DNA of 64,000 nucleotides from Punica granatum (Eukaryota > Streptophyta > Magnoliopsida > Myrtales > Lythraceae). The position numbers and the translations under genes were made by a program. Positions 37,241 through 49,691 of this stretch are shown here, piece after piece; positions within the stretch are counted from its first letter, which is position 1; the number at the start of each line of letters is the position of its first letter. The stretch lies in contig NC_045128.1 of the NCBI RefSeq assembly GCF_007655135.1, positions 15,082,230 to 15,146,229 of the forward strand. Direction: 5' to 3'. The notes beneath the pieces are model-generated. The model did no database searches. It had not been told where the DNA came from and saw only the letters and a list, made by a program, of their open reading frames with translations.

Positions 37241-39482
37241 GTGGGGTAGTTTCTCCTTGCTGGGCTAAAACCAACGGGTTTTTCTTGGATTTCTCGACTC
37301 CTTGACACCCTAGGGTTGTGTGGAGAGGTGTTTGATGGGTTTTGACAATTGAAACCGATCCAGAAAGGCTTGAAACCCGGGTGAGTATTTTTGACCCGAG
37401 AAGGACCAAAACTGTCCCGATTCTGTGGTTGCTTGTTCCGATGGGTTGGAGGCTTCAAACTTAAAATCTAAGCTCGTAAATGGATAGAGGGGGTCAAAAA
37501 CATGTGGGATATGAAGTTTGGTGAAGTTTGGATTTAAGCCGAAATGATGAATACCATGATTCCAACTTAAGTCTTTGAGGGTTTTGCTTGGCTTTAGCTT
37601 GAGCTGAAGCTTGCTGTGGTTTCTTCAAGTCTTGGAGAGTATTTGAAGAGTGAGAAATGCTAGAGAGATGGCATGGAAGAGGGTGTCATTAAAGTGTCTT
37701 GGAATTAGGCACTTATAGGATGCGTTAATCAGCCCAATTAGTGAATTTAAGTGCACTTAAGGGGGAATGCTTAAGGGATCCGAATATTTAAGAGAATTAG
37801 GGTGGGGTTTTGATTGGAAGAAGATAGGAAGTCATTAATGAGGATGAAGTGTTATCTTGGCTGATTGAAAGATATTTTTAAGAGTAAGACAAGTTGTGCA
37901 ACTTGATTTGATGGGGAAGACAAATGCAAATTGATTTGCTTCTTGGAGAAGTCGGCCATGGAGGGAAAGAAAATGCTAGGGCTGATGCGTGGGTCCCACG
38001 GGTCGTGAGGGAGAGTCGGGACGAAGGTTCGGATCTCGATTGATCGCGCGTTCGAGGTTTGTGGCTCAAATAAGCGTCGAATTGTCAATATGTGCACGAA
38101 AACGGTTCAAACGAGTTTAAGGTTGCCCATTTTGCATGAAAAAAATGTTCGGGTGGTTTTTGGGCTCGTAAGCCAATTTTGCTTGTTTCAAGCAATCAGA
38201 ACAAAGTTGGTCGTTTTTGAATGCATATATTGCATCTACATTCCGCGTTGGTCGTTTTGACATGCATTGTCATTCGGACTGAATAGTTGACCCTTAAATC
38301 GGTATTGCAAATGTGAAGTCGGAGACATTTTAAGAGTCCACAGTCGGATTTCTCAGAATGCTTTCTGAGTTACTTGAATGATCCGAAGATCGCTATGATC
38401 TCTGTTCGTTGAGAACAGACCTCAAAGGATTAGAAAAATGCATATGGGACCCTAAAAGCACTGTTCAGGAGGCCTAGATGAATTGTGCAGTTCCGTCTGA
38501 GGATTTTACATTGAGCCTTGGAATAAGTAGCACTGGGTTGGCCAATCATCCGACGTCAAGTTTCCGCGAAAATGACCTATGGTTATGAATTTCCGTTAAA
38601 AACGGTCTTTTTTGTCATTCGGAGGTCATTTGGGAAACTAAATGGGATATTGCAGTCTGATTTACCCAATTGCGTATGTCTGTTGTAGTTTTCGGGGCAA
38701 TGCATAGCTAACTTGGTTTGCCAATATTCTGTTAGACTAGTCTTCGGATATGGTTTTCCGTTGAAAGTTATGCTTGTTCTACCGCTCGGGAGTCATTCGA
38801 GGAGTTTGTGTGACTTCCGAGAGACGATCTGAAGCAATGCTCGTGCTCCGTGTAATTGCTGGATGTGGCTACATCTAACACCAGGCATTAACTTTTCTCT
38901 GGTGAACCGGCGTTTTAAGACTCCAACTGAAAAGTTATCTGTATTCAGAAGATTGCTCTGTATAGAGCAGATGATTTGCGAAATGTGTTTGAAGACACTT
39001 TTCATCTGTTTGGCATTGCGAGGGATTTTTGGAGTCCAATATTGGATATTTTCTGATGGTCGAGCGAACCAGCAAAAAATAGCATTGTCGGCGATATATT
39101 TTGAAAACACTGGTTTATATGTTGTTTGGGCTCTCTATTTGCTCTGTATGTTGCTGGATGATTCTGTATGTTCTTCTGTCATGTGCTTGAATTATTTGCC
39201 TATCTCTGTTGACTTGAGAATGAATAGCAATTTGCTGCTCTGTCGAGCCTTCTTTCGTATTGATGCTCAAGTCATGGCCTGAATCATTGCTGATGTGCAT
39301 TGCTTAAATTGGTGAGCCAAAATGGGGTGTTGACAGTACCGTTCAATTCATAATGATTGATGGTGTCCTTTCAATTTCAAGGATTGATGATGTCCTTTCA
39401 AATTCCACGAACCACCATTCAATACATTCATTTCATTAATGAGAAATAATTTTTCATTCACCAATGCCATAATTTCCCAACA

Positions 39483-41004
39483 ATCCCCCACATGAATGAA
39501 AATTTATTTTTATTTTAACTTACTGAGAGTATTCAATAGTTGAACCCTGCATAGGATAGGTAGGTGTCACCACCCTTGAACCCTCCCTTATGAAATGCAT
39601 GTACTTTACTAGTTGTCCAGTAGACATGATGTCTTTAAACTGTCATGCTATTTTGTGTAAAGATGACGCACACCTCACACAGGAATCAACTAACTTCCTT
39701 TCAGGTCTCATTGTTGTGTCCATTTTGGCCATGGAACACTATCATGGTTCTATGAGAGTTTCTGAAAAATTAAGTCCATAGAAATTCTCCTCTGAAGCGG
39801 CTTCACTTCTCTTTCACATATGTGATTTCACATATCATTAAAGCAAATTAAAGTGCTAGCCGTATCCGTTTGTCACTGTTTCATCAAGGAATGGTCCTAG
39901 GATTTTCTCCCCCATAGTGATTTAATTCGGTTCTATAACTTGGTTGTCCCATTGAACCTAGATCTTGGGATCTCTAGTCAGCTAGGTTGGGTGTTCGCTA
40001 TAAAACCTTTCCTCTAATGGACTTCAAACCCATTCCCTTTGACAACTTTTTAAACCGCTCTTTACTTAACCCTTTGGTTAGCGGATCCGCTATATTATCC
40101 GTTTACTGCACGTAGTCAATAGAGATAATTCCAGTTGAGATTAGTTGTCTAATGGTATTATGTCTACGACATATATGACTACTAATGGTATTAGTAGTCA
40201 ATACATATTACTCTATGCCCTTCTAATTGCCGTTTGACTATTACAGTGGATATAAATTGATAATACAAGTTTTTTTTTTCCATTTAGGAATATCCTCTAG
40301 AAAATGGCGCATCCATTCAGATTCTTCTCCATATTTATCCAAAGCAATAAACTCAGATTTCATTGTGGACTTAGCGAAAACAGTTTGTTTCGAGGGCTTC
40401 CATGACACTGCTGTACCTGCTAGTGTGAACACATATCCATTAGTAGATTTCGAATCCGTTATATCATATATCCAGTTTGCATCACTGTACCCCTCTAGGA
40501 CAGCTAGATATCTAGTGTAGTGCAGCTCGTAATCTCGAGTGTATCAAAGGTATCTGAGTACCCTGACAATTGCCTTCCAATGGCCCCCACTTGGATTACT
40601 CGTATGTCTGCTGAGTCCACTAACCGAGTATGCAATATCCGGCCTAGTACAACTCATCAGATACATTAGACTTCCAATGACCCGCGAGTATTCTAACTGA
40701 GAGTTACTCTCTCCTCTATTCTTTAATAGATGAAGATTATTGTTTATTGGAGTTTTTGAAATTGCACAATCATTTTTGGTAAATTTTTCCAAAATTTTAT
40801 CTATGTAGTGTAACTGACTCAAAATTAGTCTATATGATATTCTCATGATTTTAATTCCTGAAATCACATCAGCGAGTCTCATATCTTTCATGTTAAATCT
40901 CGAATTCAGCATATTCTCTGTAGAATTGATCATTCTATCATCACTACCAACAATGAGTATGTCATCCTTTTTTGTTTATGCTTTAGATAATTCTTGAAAT
41001 CCTT
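39483..41004 (-). pseudogene. Copia pol 3' part: RT end and RNase H
   Basis: Minus strand. The segment starts near 40975 at [13 protein letters not shown], the catalytic end of the Copia RT. It continues [30 protein letters not shown] and [12 protein letters not shown], then RNase H ([27 protein letters not shown]) and the ending ADPLTKGLSKERF, KGMGLKS near 40022. Several stops interrupt it (for example after ISIDYVQ). Integrase, protease and most of RT are missing because gag is joined directly to this part at about 41000. The space 39483-40020 is the 3' untranslated part with the polypurine tract. Confidence 0.85.
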
Positions 41005-41610
41005 TCAACCAGAAGGCCGCTTCTCAATGACAACTGCCACTTGGAAGGATTCATTTAGAGCCATCCCCTCAGCCTGAATCTCATGCAAGAGCACTTGAAA
41101 TTCTTGCACTTGACTCATTACGGTCCTTGAATAGACCATTTTAAAATCAAGGAACCGTCTGACGAGAAATTCCTTTGCACCGGCATCCTCTGATTTATAT
41201 TTACGGTCTAAGGATTCCCATAGCTCCTTTGCTGTCTTAAACCCTTGATAGACACTATATAGGGAATCATGAAGACTATTCATGATATAATTCCGGCAAA
41301 GATAGTCGGAGTGCTTCCAAGCGTTAACCACACTGAGAGCCTACATATCCGACTCCCCCACAGAAAGGGTTGGAGAATTTTCAGTCAAGAAACTTGCAAG
41401 GTTCAAAGTTGTGAGGTAGAATAACATCTTTTGCTGCCTCCTCTTGAAGTTCAACCGATTGAACTTCTGGGGCTTCTCAACATGGTTCACAGGAACCATC
41501 AAGGGAGCAGCCACGTTTTGGCTAACCAAATGGTTAGGCAACATAGGAGCAGGGCCAAAGCCAGTAGTCTGGCTTCCGTTGGTCGCATCCCCATCGTTCC
41601 CCGACGCCAT
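41005..41610 (-). pseudogene. Copia gag N-terminal part
   Basis: Minus strand, ATG at 41610-41608, 37 bases inside the 5' LTR. The frame reads MASGNDGDATNGSQ, then FLTENSPTLSVGESDM, a TAG at 41343-41341 (probably once CAG), [40 protein letters not shown] and [20 protein letters not shown]. This is the UBN2-type gag of plant Copia elements. It breaks off at [11 protein letters not shown], where the internal deletion joins it to RT. Confidence 0.85.
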
Positions 41611-42277
41611 TCGAATCGTTCAAAATAGAAAAGATCTGTTTCAAGATTGTAACAAATTAGTAATTATTCGTAATAAGTAACATAATTGAACAATAAATTC
41701 GAATAGCGAGATAGATAAATAGAATGCTATAAAATTAAATGAATTTCACTAATATGAGAATTTGGAAATTCAAAACGATACAAAGACAAAACCGGAAGAT
41801 CAAAAGACACGAGAAAGCCGAGTCTTGTGTTTCACACAAACCCCTTAAAATAGATACGTCCCCTCAGGGCGGCTTGAGGTCACGTGGGCGTCTGTTTCCC
41901 AGGATAAAACGGCATCAAGTGTAGCTAGCAGCACGAGCTATCCGCACCCCAGCGAACCAGAAAACGAAGTTGAACACTCTCACTTAACTATGCAATTGTC
42001 TTCTCTAATTTCTTCTTATCCAAAAAATGAGGGGATGTTTTTCAATTTATAGACAATCGTTTTAATGAAAACACGCTATTGATGATAATTATAGAATTGA
42101 TGGTGTCCTTTCAATTCCTTGCAATTGATGGTGTCGTTCAATTCATAACGATTGATGGTGTCCTTTCAATTTCAAGGATTGATGGTGTCCTTTCAAATTC
42201 CACGAACCACCATTCAATACATTCATTTCATTAATGAGATACAAATTTTCATTCAACAATGCCATAATTTCCCAACA

Positions 42278-42907
42278 CTGAGCTGCTGGTTTTCAAAGGA
42301 AATCTCATTTGATTTGCCTGTCTACTTCAAGGCTTTGTGTATGAACTCGAATAATGAGGTATTCTCGAGCTGTGCATCGAACGAAACTGGAATGGACAAA
42401 GAAATTGCGGTGTGGGATCCAGTAACTGGCAAGTTGAAATGGCGTCTAGGAGGAATTTCCGAGCTTGGAGTTATAAATAAGCTACAATGGTTCAGCGGGA
42501 TCAACTGTGTGTTAGCAGTCTGCATTATCAACGAGCAGTTCATCTTAAGTTTTCTTGACCACAGGGTGAAGAAGGTTATCCTTGACAACGTACCCTTTAC
42601 ATTGGCCTACATGATCGCAGATGCAGTGGCAGATGAGACCAGGATCAACATTTATTTGATAGATGGGTTCATGAATCTAGGCTTCCTGGATTGTAGGCAG
42701 CTTCCGTTTCAGGAAGGAATTCAATGGATGTCGGAGAACTCCTTCGTCCTGGGTGATGATTTTTCCCGGCCTGAATCAATCCATTGTCACGAGGGGCAAC
42801 TGTTTGCACATATGAGAAGTAATGCATCCGCCTTCTCGAGTGATGACTGGGTCCTCGCTAAGGTTCAGGTAAGTGATGGTGGAAGATCGATATGCAGGAT
42901 TTCGATA
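42278..42907 (+). pseudogene. BTB/POZ (KCTD-type) protein gene, C-terminal half
   Basis: It resumes after the Copia target copy CTGAG. The open frame gives EIAVWDPVTGKLKWRLGG, KLQWFSGINCVLAV, ILSFLDHRVKKVI, NIYLIDGFMNLGFLD, HEGQLFAHMRSNASAFSSDD and WVLAKVQVSDGGRSICRISI, matching the propeller-like C-terminal half of the At2g24240 group (HEGQLF, DWVL and GGSIC blocks). Joining the halves at CTGAG leaves an early TGA in one frame and seems to lack about 70 residues, so the gene had decayed or lost a segment as well. The 3' end is replaced by satellite sequence after ISGMVEL. Confidence 0.8.
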
Positions 42908-44631
42908 AGTGGAATGGTAGAGTTGTAGTAATTATAATACAATATATATATATATATATACACGTGGCAAAGTGATATAGTATTAAATAGAAAAAAAATA
43001 TTTCAAGCAAATTTAACTTTCGAATCAATTTAAAAAATATAATGCTTGGAAGAGTTAACTAGGTTATGCCACGTGTGGCGTTCTGCCTCTCCAGCTTCCG
43101 CCATGTGCCTCCACGTGGACAAGATTCCATGTGGATTCCACCAATCGCGTGTTGCCATGTATTTAAATGTCTCCTCAATTACAATATTAAAAATTATATA
43201 ATGGTATGTCTATATATATATATATATAAGATTAAACCGACAAAAAATTTTAATGAAAAATAATTTCAATCGGATTTAACTTTTGAATTGATAGAACTGC
43301 AGTAACTTCTATACAAAAAATACATGTGGAAAAGTTATATAAGATTAAACAAAAAAAATATTTCAATAAAAAATAACATCAACCAAATTTAACTTTCGAA
43401 TTTGCATAATTGCAGCACCAATAGATGAAACCGAAAAAATTATTTGAATAAAAAATAAATTTCTACCGAATGTAGCTTTTGAATCAATAAATAATATGTA
43501 ATGCGTGGAACAATTAACTAGGTTACGCCATGTATGTGCTTTGCTTCTCCTGTTTTCGACATGTGTCACCACGTGGGCAAGTTTCCATATGGGTTCCACC
43601 AACTGTGTGTTGGCATGTGTTCAAGTTCCTCCACAATTAGAAGATTAATAATTATTTATATATAAGATTAAACCAACAAAAATATTTTAATGAAAAATTA
43701 TTTCAATCAAATTAAACTTTTGAATTGGCAGAATCTATATATAATTTATAATACTTGGAAAACTTAACTGGGTTATGCCAAGGGTGATGTTTTGCCTCTC
43801 CAGCTTTTGCCATGTATCGCCACATGGGCAAGTTTCCACGTGGGTTCCACCAACTGCGTGTTGTCACGTGTTCAAGTGCCTCCTCAATTACAAGATTAAA
43901 AATTATTTAATCGAATCTAAATAGTAGATAAAACTAACAAAAAAATTTTAATAAAAAATAATTTTAGCCAAATAAAACTTTTAAAATGGCATAATTGTAG
44001 TAATATACGTGGCAAAGGATATAAGATGAAACGATATTTCAATAAAAAGATAATTTCATTCAAATTTAACTTTCGAATTGATTTATAATATTTAATGCTT
44101 GGAATAGTTAATTAGATTACGCCACGTGTGATGTTTCGCCTCTCCAGTTTCCGTTATGTGTGGCAACGTGGCAAGTTTCCATGTGGATTCCCCTAACTGT
44201 GTGTTGCCATGTGTTCAAGTGCCTTCTCAATTAGTAAACTAGAAATTATTTAATCTAATCTATATATTAGATTAATCTAAAAAAATTATTTGAATAAAAA
44301 ATACTTTCAACCGAATTTTAACTTTTGAATCAATATAAAATATATAATGCATGGAACGATTAATCAGGTTACACCACGTGTAATGTTTTCCTCTCTAACT
44401 TCGCTGTGTGTCACCACGTGAAGAAGTTTTCATGTGGTTCCACCAACGGGGTGTTGCCATGTGTTCAAGTGACTCATCAATTTCAAGATTAAAAATTATT
44501 TAATCAAATCAATACATAAGATTAAGCTGAAAAAATTATTTTAATAAAAAATTATTTCAACCAAGTTTAACTTTTGAATTGGTTGAATTGTAGTAATTTA
44601 ACTTTCTAATGAATATATAATATAGGGAAAA

Positions 44632-45255
44632 TAGCGTTATGTATCCCAACATTTACATATTATTTTATTTTATCCCAATGTCGATTTTTATTCAGAGGTA
44701 TCACCACGTTAATGGTTTGATTTCAGATCTATCTCGCCGTAAAAATTCCGTCTATTTTTGACGGAATTGATGATAGAATTCCTGATATAAGGGAAAAATT
44801 ACATCGTATATCCCAACTTTTTTGTTGTTTCTCAATTTTATTCTAACCTTTTGATGCTTTCTCAATTTTATCTTAACATTTTGGTAATTTTTCAGTTTTA
44901 TCCCAATCTTTACTGTTTTCTTAATATTATCCCAACCTATTGGGATAAATTTTAGAAATCCTGAAAAGACTGGGATAAAATTGAGAAAAAAAACAAAAAG
45001 GTTGGGATAAAATTGAGCAAAAATTTAAAGGTCGGGATAAACTGAGAAACAACAAAAAAGTTAGGATATATAGTGTAATTTTTCCCTTATATCGGGAATG
45101 CCGTCATCAATTCTGTAAAAAATGGACGAAATATTTACAGCGGGATAAATTTAACATCAAACTATTAACGTTAGAATATATCAGGAAAAAAAATCGACGT
45201 TGGGATAAAACAAAGACATGTGAAGGTTGAGATATATAATACAATTTACCATATA
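44632..45255. mobile_element. Foldback element in the satellite array
   Basis: Two arms of about 300 bp are reverse complements with mismatches and meet near 44938 at CCCAACCTATTGGG. Shared words are TTTTATCCCAA, TTTGTTGTTTCTCA, ATAAGGGAAAAATTACA and CGTTAATGGTTTGAT. The arms also carry internal TTATCCCAA/TTGGGATAA repeats. No coding capacity. It accounts for the 918-bp gap between neighbouring monomers. Confidence 0.85.
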
Positions 45256-48200
45256 ATATATAATGCTTGGAACATTTAACCAAGATACGCCACGTGTGAC
45301 ATTTTGCCTCTCCAGCTTCCGCCTTGGCTAGCCTCGTGGTCAAGTTTCCATGTATTTAAGTGCCTCCTCAATTATTAGACAAAAAATTATTTAATCGAAT
45401 CTATATAATAGATTAAACCGAAAAATTATTTGAATAAGAAATAATTTCAACAAAATTTAACTTTTGTATCAATATATAATATATAATGCGTGGAGCAGTT
45501 AATCAGGTTACACCACCTAGAGTGTTTTGCCTCTCTAGCTTCCGTCATATGTTGCCATGTGGGCAAGTTTTTATGTGGATTCCACCAACTGCGTGTTGCC
45601 AAGTGTTCAAGGAACTCCTCAATTATGAGATTAAAAATTATTTAATCGAATCTATATATAAAATTAAACCGAAAAAATTATTTAAACACAAAATAATTTC
45701 AATCAAATTTATCTTTTGAATTGGTAGAATTTTAGTGATTTAACTTTCGAATCAATATATAATATATAATGCTTGAAATAGTTAACCACGTACTGCCATG
45801 TATGATGTTTTCCCTCTGCAGCTTCCACCATGTGTAGCCATGTGGACAAGTTTCCATGTAGGTTCCACCAATCACGTATTGCCAGGTGTTCAAATGCTTC
45901 CTCAATTACATGATTAAAAATTATCTAACGAAATCTACATATAAGATTAAATCGAAAAAAATATTATTATGGAAAATAATTTCAACCAAATTTAACTTTT
46001 GAATTTGTAGAATCAATATATAATATATAATGCATGGAAACAATTAATAAGGTTATGTCATGTGTGGTGCATTGCCTCTCCAGCATCTGCCATGTATCGT
46101 CACGTGGGCAAATTTTCGTGTGGGTTACACCAACCGGGTGTCACCATGTGTTGAAGTGCCTCCTCTATTACAAGATTAAACATTATTTAATGGAGTCAAT
46201 ACATAAGATTAAACTGACCCAAATATTTTAATGAAAAATAATTTCAATCAAATTTAGCTTTTGAATTTGTAGAATTGTAGAAATTTTAATACGAAAAAAT
46301 ACACGTGACAAAGTTCCATAAGATTAATCGAAAAAAATATATCAATAGAAAATTTCAATTAGGTTTTACTTTCAAATCGATTTATAATAAATAATGCCTG
46401 AAACAGTTAATTCGGTTATGCCAGGAGTGATTTTTTTTGCCTCTCCGGCTTCCACCATGTGTCGGCACGTGGGCAAGTTTCCAAGTGGGCTCTACCAACC
46501 GCGTGTTGCCATGAGCTTAGGTGCCTCATCAATAACAAGATTAAAAATTATTTAATCAAATCTATATATAAGACTAAACCGAAAACAATATTTTAATGAA
46601 AAATACTTTCAGCCGAATTTAACTTTTGAATTGGTAGAATTGTAGAAACTTTTATACGAAAAAATACATGTGGCAAAGTTATGAAAGATTAAACGAAGAA
46701 AAATATATCAATGAAAAATAATTTCAATCAAATGTAGCATTCGGATTGAGACAATTGCAACACCAAAAGAATTGCTTTAATTTTAATACGAATATATATG
46801 TATAATCTTTATTAAATGAAAAAAATACTTTCAATCAAATTTAACATTCGTATGAATTCATAATATATAATGCATGGAACAATTAACCAAGTTAAGCCAC
46901 GCACAATGTTTGCCTCTGTGGCTTCCGCCATGTGCTGCCATGTGGACAAGTTCCCATGTGGGTTCCACTAATCGCGTGTGGCCACGTGTTCCAGTGTCTC
47001 CTCAATTACTAGATTAAAAATTATTTAATTGAATCTATATATTAAATTTAAACAAAAATTATTTGAATACAAAATAATTTCTTATGAATTTAACTTTTGA
47101 ATCATTATATAATATACAATCCATGGAACAATAAATCGGGTTACGCCACGTGTAATGTTTTACTTCTCCAGCTTCTGCCATGTGTCGCCAGATGGGCAAG
47201 TTTCTATATGGACTCCACCGACCACATATCGCCATGTGTTCAAGTGCCTCATCAATTACAATAGTAAAAATTATTTAATCGAATCAATCTATAAAGATTA
47301 AATCAAAAAAATTATTTTAATAAAAAATAAGTTCAATCGAATTAAACTTTTGAATTGGTTGAATTGTATTAATTTAATTTTCGAATCAATATATAATATA
47401 TAATGCCTGAAGCCATCATCCAGGTTACGTAACGTGTGATGTTTTGGCATTACAGCTTCCGCCATGTGAAGCCACGTGGGCAAGTTTCCAAATGGGTTCC
47501 GCCAACTGCGTGTTGCCATGTGTTCAAGTACCCCCTCAATTACCATATTAAAAATTATTTAATTGAATATGTATATAAGATTAAATCGATAAAAATATTT
47601 TGATGAAAAATAATTTCAACCAAACTTAACATTTGAATTGGTGGAATCAATATATAATATATGATATACAATATATAATGCTAGGAACAATTAATCAGGT
47701 TCCTCTATATGTGATGTCCTGCCTCTCCAACTTCCGCCATGTGTCACCATGTGGGCAAGTTTTCACGTGGGTTCCACCAACCGGGTGTTCCCATGTGTTT
47801 AAGTGCCTCCTCTATTACAAGATTAAAAATTATATAATTGAATCTATATGTAAGATTAATTCGACAAAAATAATGAAAAATAATTTCAACCGAATTTAAC
47901 TTTTGAATTGGTAGAATTGTAGTTATTTTAATACGAAAAATACATGTGGCAAAGTTACATAAGGTTAATCGGAAAAAAATATTTCAATAAAAAGTACTTT
48001 CAATCAAATTTAACTTTCGAATCTATATATAATATATAATGTATGAAACAGTTAACCAGGTTACGCCACGTGTGATGTGTTGCCTCTCCAACTTCCATTA
48101 TGTGTCGCCACGTGGGCAAGTTTACATGTGGGTTCCCCCAACTGTGTGTTGGTATGTGTTCAAGTACCTCCTCAATTACATGATTAAAACTTATTTAATC

Positions 48201-48264
48201 ACATCTAAATATAAGGTTAAACTGACAAAAATATTTTAATGAAAAATAATTTCTACCAAATTTC

Positions 48265-48805
48265 AGTGTTATCAGAACCGAATCGGATGATGAGCCGGAA
48301 GGGGTATGGGTTCATGGGTTTATAGGTCCAACTAAATGTTTGATGGGTCAGACCGCACGTTTAATTAAAATAAAATAAATATTTATTAAAAAAGTTATGA
48401 TAATTAAGATAGAAGTATGATAATTTCAAAGAAATAGAAGAATAGTTAAAAAAATATCTATATTTAATATTTCTTCCTCCAAAATAAATATCGGATTTTC
48501 ATAAATACTTAAAAGTATAGTTTAAAGAACAAAAAAGTAGTGGTAGTTTGGTTGGTACTATGCTAGTATGGGAAGTAAGAGATCATGAGTTCAAATTCTT
48601 ACACAACCAAGCAATTTTTACACTAATAAAAAACCCATAAACCGGCCGGTTCAATGAAATTTTGCTTAAAATCGGCTGGTTTAATGGGTCTGGCAGTTCA
48701 CATATGCAATTTGGGATTTCAGGCAAACCAGACCAGACATTGTGCCGGTTCCCGATTTGACTGGTCGAATCGACCGGTCCGATCCGGGCTTGATAACAAT
48801 GCCAA
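48265..48805. mobile_element. hAT-like non-autonomous element containing a SINE-like segment
   Basis: Ends CAGTGTTATCAGAACCGAAT and, read backwards, GGCATTGTTATCAAGCCCGG. Subterminal CCGGTC/GACCGG words occur on both sides (GACCGGTCCGATCC, CCGGCCGGTTCAATG). Inside, at about 48545-48605, TAGTTTGGTTGG and GAGTTCAAATTC sit at A-box/B-box spacing, so a tRNA-derived SINE may lie within it. It explains the 915-bp monomer gap. Confidence 0.65.
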
Positions 48806-49459
48806 ATGTAACTTCTGTATTGGTAGAATTGTAGTAATTTTAATACAAAAATACATATGGCAAAGTTATATATGATTAAACGGAAAAAAAAAACATTTCA
48901 ATAAAAAATAATTTTAACCGAATTTAACTTTCGAATCGATTTATAATATTTAATGCTTGGAATAATTAACCAGGTTAAGACACCTGTGATGTTTTGCCTC
49001 TCCAGCTTCCGTCATGTGTCGCCACATATGCAAGTTTCCATGTGGGTTTCCCCAACCGCGTGTTGCTAAATGTTCAAGTGCCTCTTCAATTATTATATTA
49101 AAAATTATTTAATCGAATATGTATTAGATTAAACTAAAAAAGTTATATGAATAAAAAATACTTTCAAAAGCATTTAACTTTTGAATCAATATATAATATA
49201 TAATGCAATTAACGATTAATCAGGTTATGCCGCGTGTAATGTTTTGCCTCTTCAGTTTTTGCCTTGTGTGGCTGGATGGGCAAGTTTTCATGTGGGTTCC
49301 ATCAACCGCATGTTACCATGTGTTCAAATGCCTCCTCAATTACAACATTAGAAATTATTTAATCGAATCAATATATAGGATTGGACCAAAAAAATAATTT
49401 TAATAAAAAATAATTTCAACCGAATTTAACTTTTGAACAGGTTGAATTGTAGTAATTTA

Positions 49460-49691
49460 GGTTGCGTTTGGTTTCATAGTAGGATTTTAAAATTAGATTT
49501 TGATTTTGATTTTGAGTGGAATAAATGGGACTCACCCTTTGACTTTATATGAGTTATATTGTTTTGTTGTGGAAAAAAGTGGTATAAATGGGGCCCACTT
49601 TTTGACTTTGTATGAGTTATTTTGTTTTGTAGTGGGTAGAGTTAAGTTAGAATTGTGATTTTAAAATATTATCCTAAAACCAAACAAGCTC
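49460..49691. repeat. Tourist-like MITE in the satellite array
   Basis: GGTTGCGTTTGGTTTCATAG to AAACCAAACAAGCTC, flanked by TTA on both sides. Same family as 447-917 and 36211-36442, in the orientation of copy B. It explains the long 49246-49763 spacing; without it the spacing is 285 bp. Confidence 0.85.

Larger units (their letters stand above)
33588..39335. mobile_element. 5.75-kb non-coding LTR-like element (giant solo LTR or LARD) nested in the Copia LTR
   Basis: It begins TGTACGGACCC and ends GGGGTGTTGACA (TG...CA), flanked by GTGCC (33583-33587) and GTACC (39336-39340). The uninterrupted LTR has GTGTC there, so this is a one-mismatch 5-bp duplication. No protein of a retroelement was found in any frame. 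GGAGTCGCCACT near 33697 is the kind of word seen near LTR ends of Tat/Ogre Gypsy elements, so on the minus strand (TGTCAACACCCC start) it may be a solo LTR. Inside are three 191-bp repeats (36590-37240) and a Tourist MITE (36211-36442). Confidence 0.7.
31815..42277 (-). mobile_element. Copia LTR retrotransposon inserted in the BTB gene, itself carrying nested insertions
   Basis: Target duplication CTGAG at 31810-31814 and 42278-42282. The right LTR is 41648-42277 (630 bp, TGTAACAAATTAG to TTTCCCAACA). The left LTR is the same sequence spread over 31815-39482 because two elements landed in it (31828-33108 and 33588-39335). The internal part is 39483-41647, read on the minus strand. The polypurine tract GTGGGGG (minus) lies at 39484-39490, next to the 3' LTR. 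No match to the common initiator-Met primer site was recognised next to the 5' LTR. LTR differences are visible throughout, so the insertion is not recent. Confidence 0.9.

Noticed and set aside
38863..39282. 139-codon open frame inside the LTR-like element
   Set aside because: No recognisable domain, no matching retroelement protein, and it lies within a non-coding element whose boundaries are explained.
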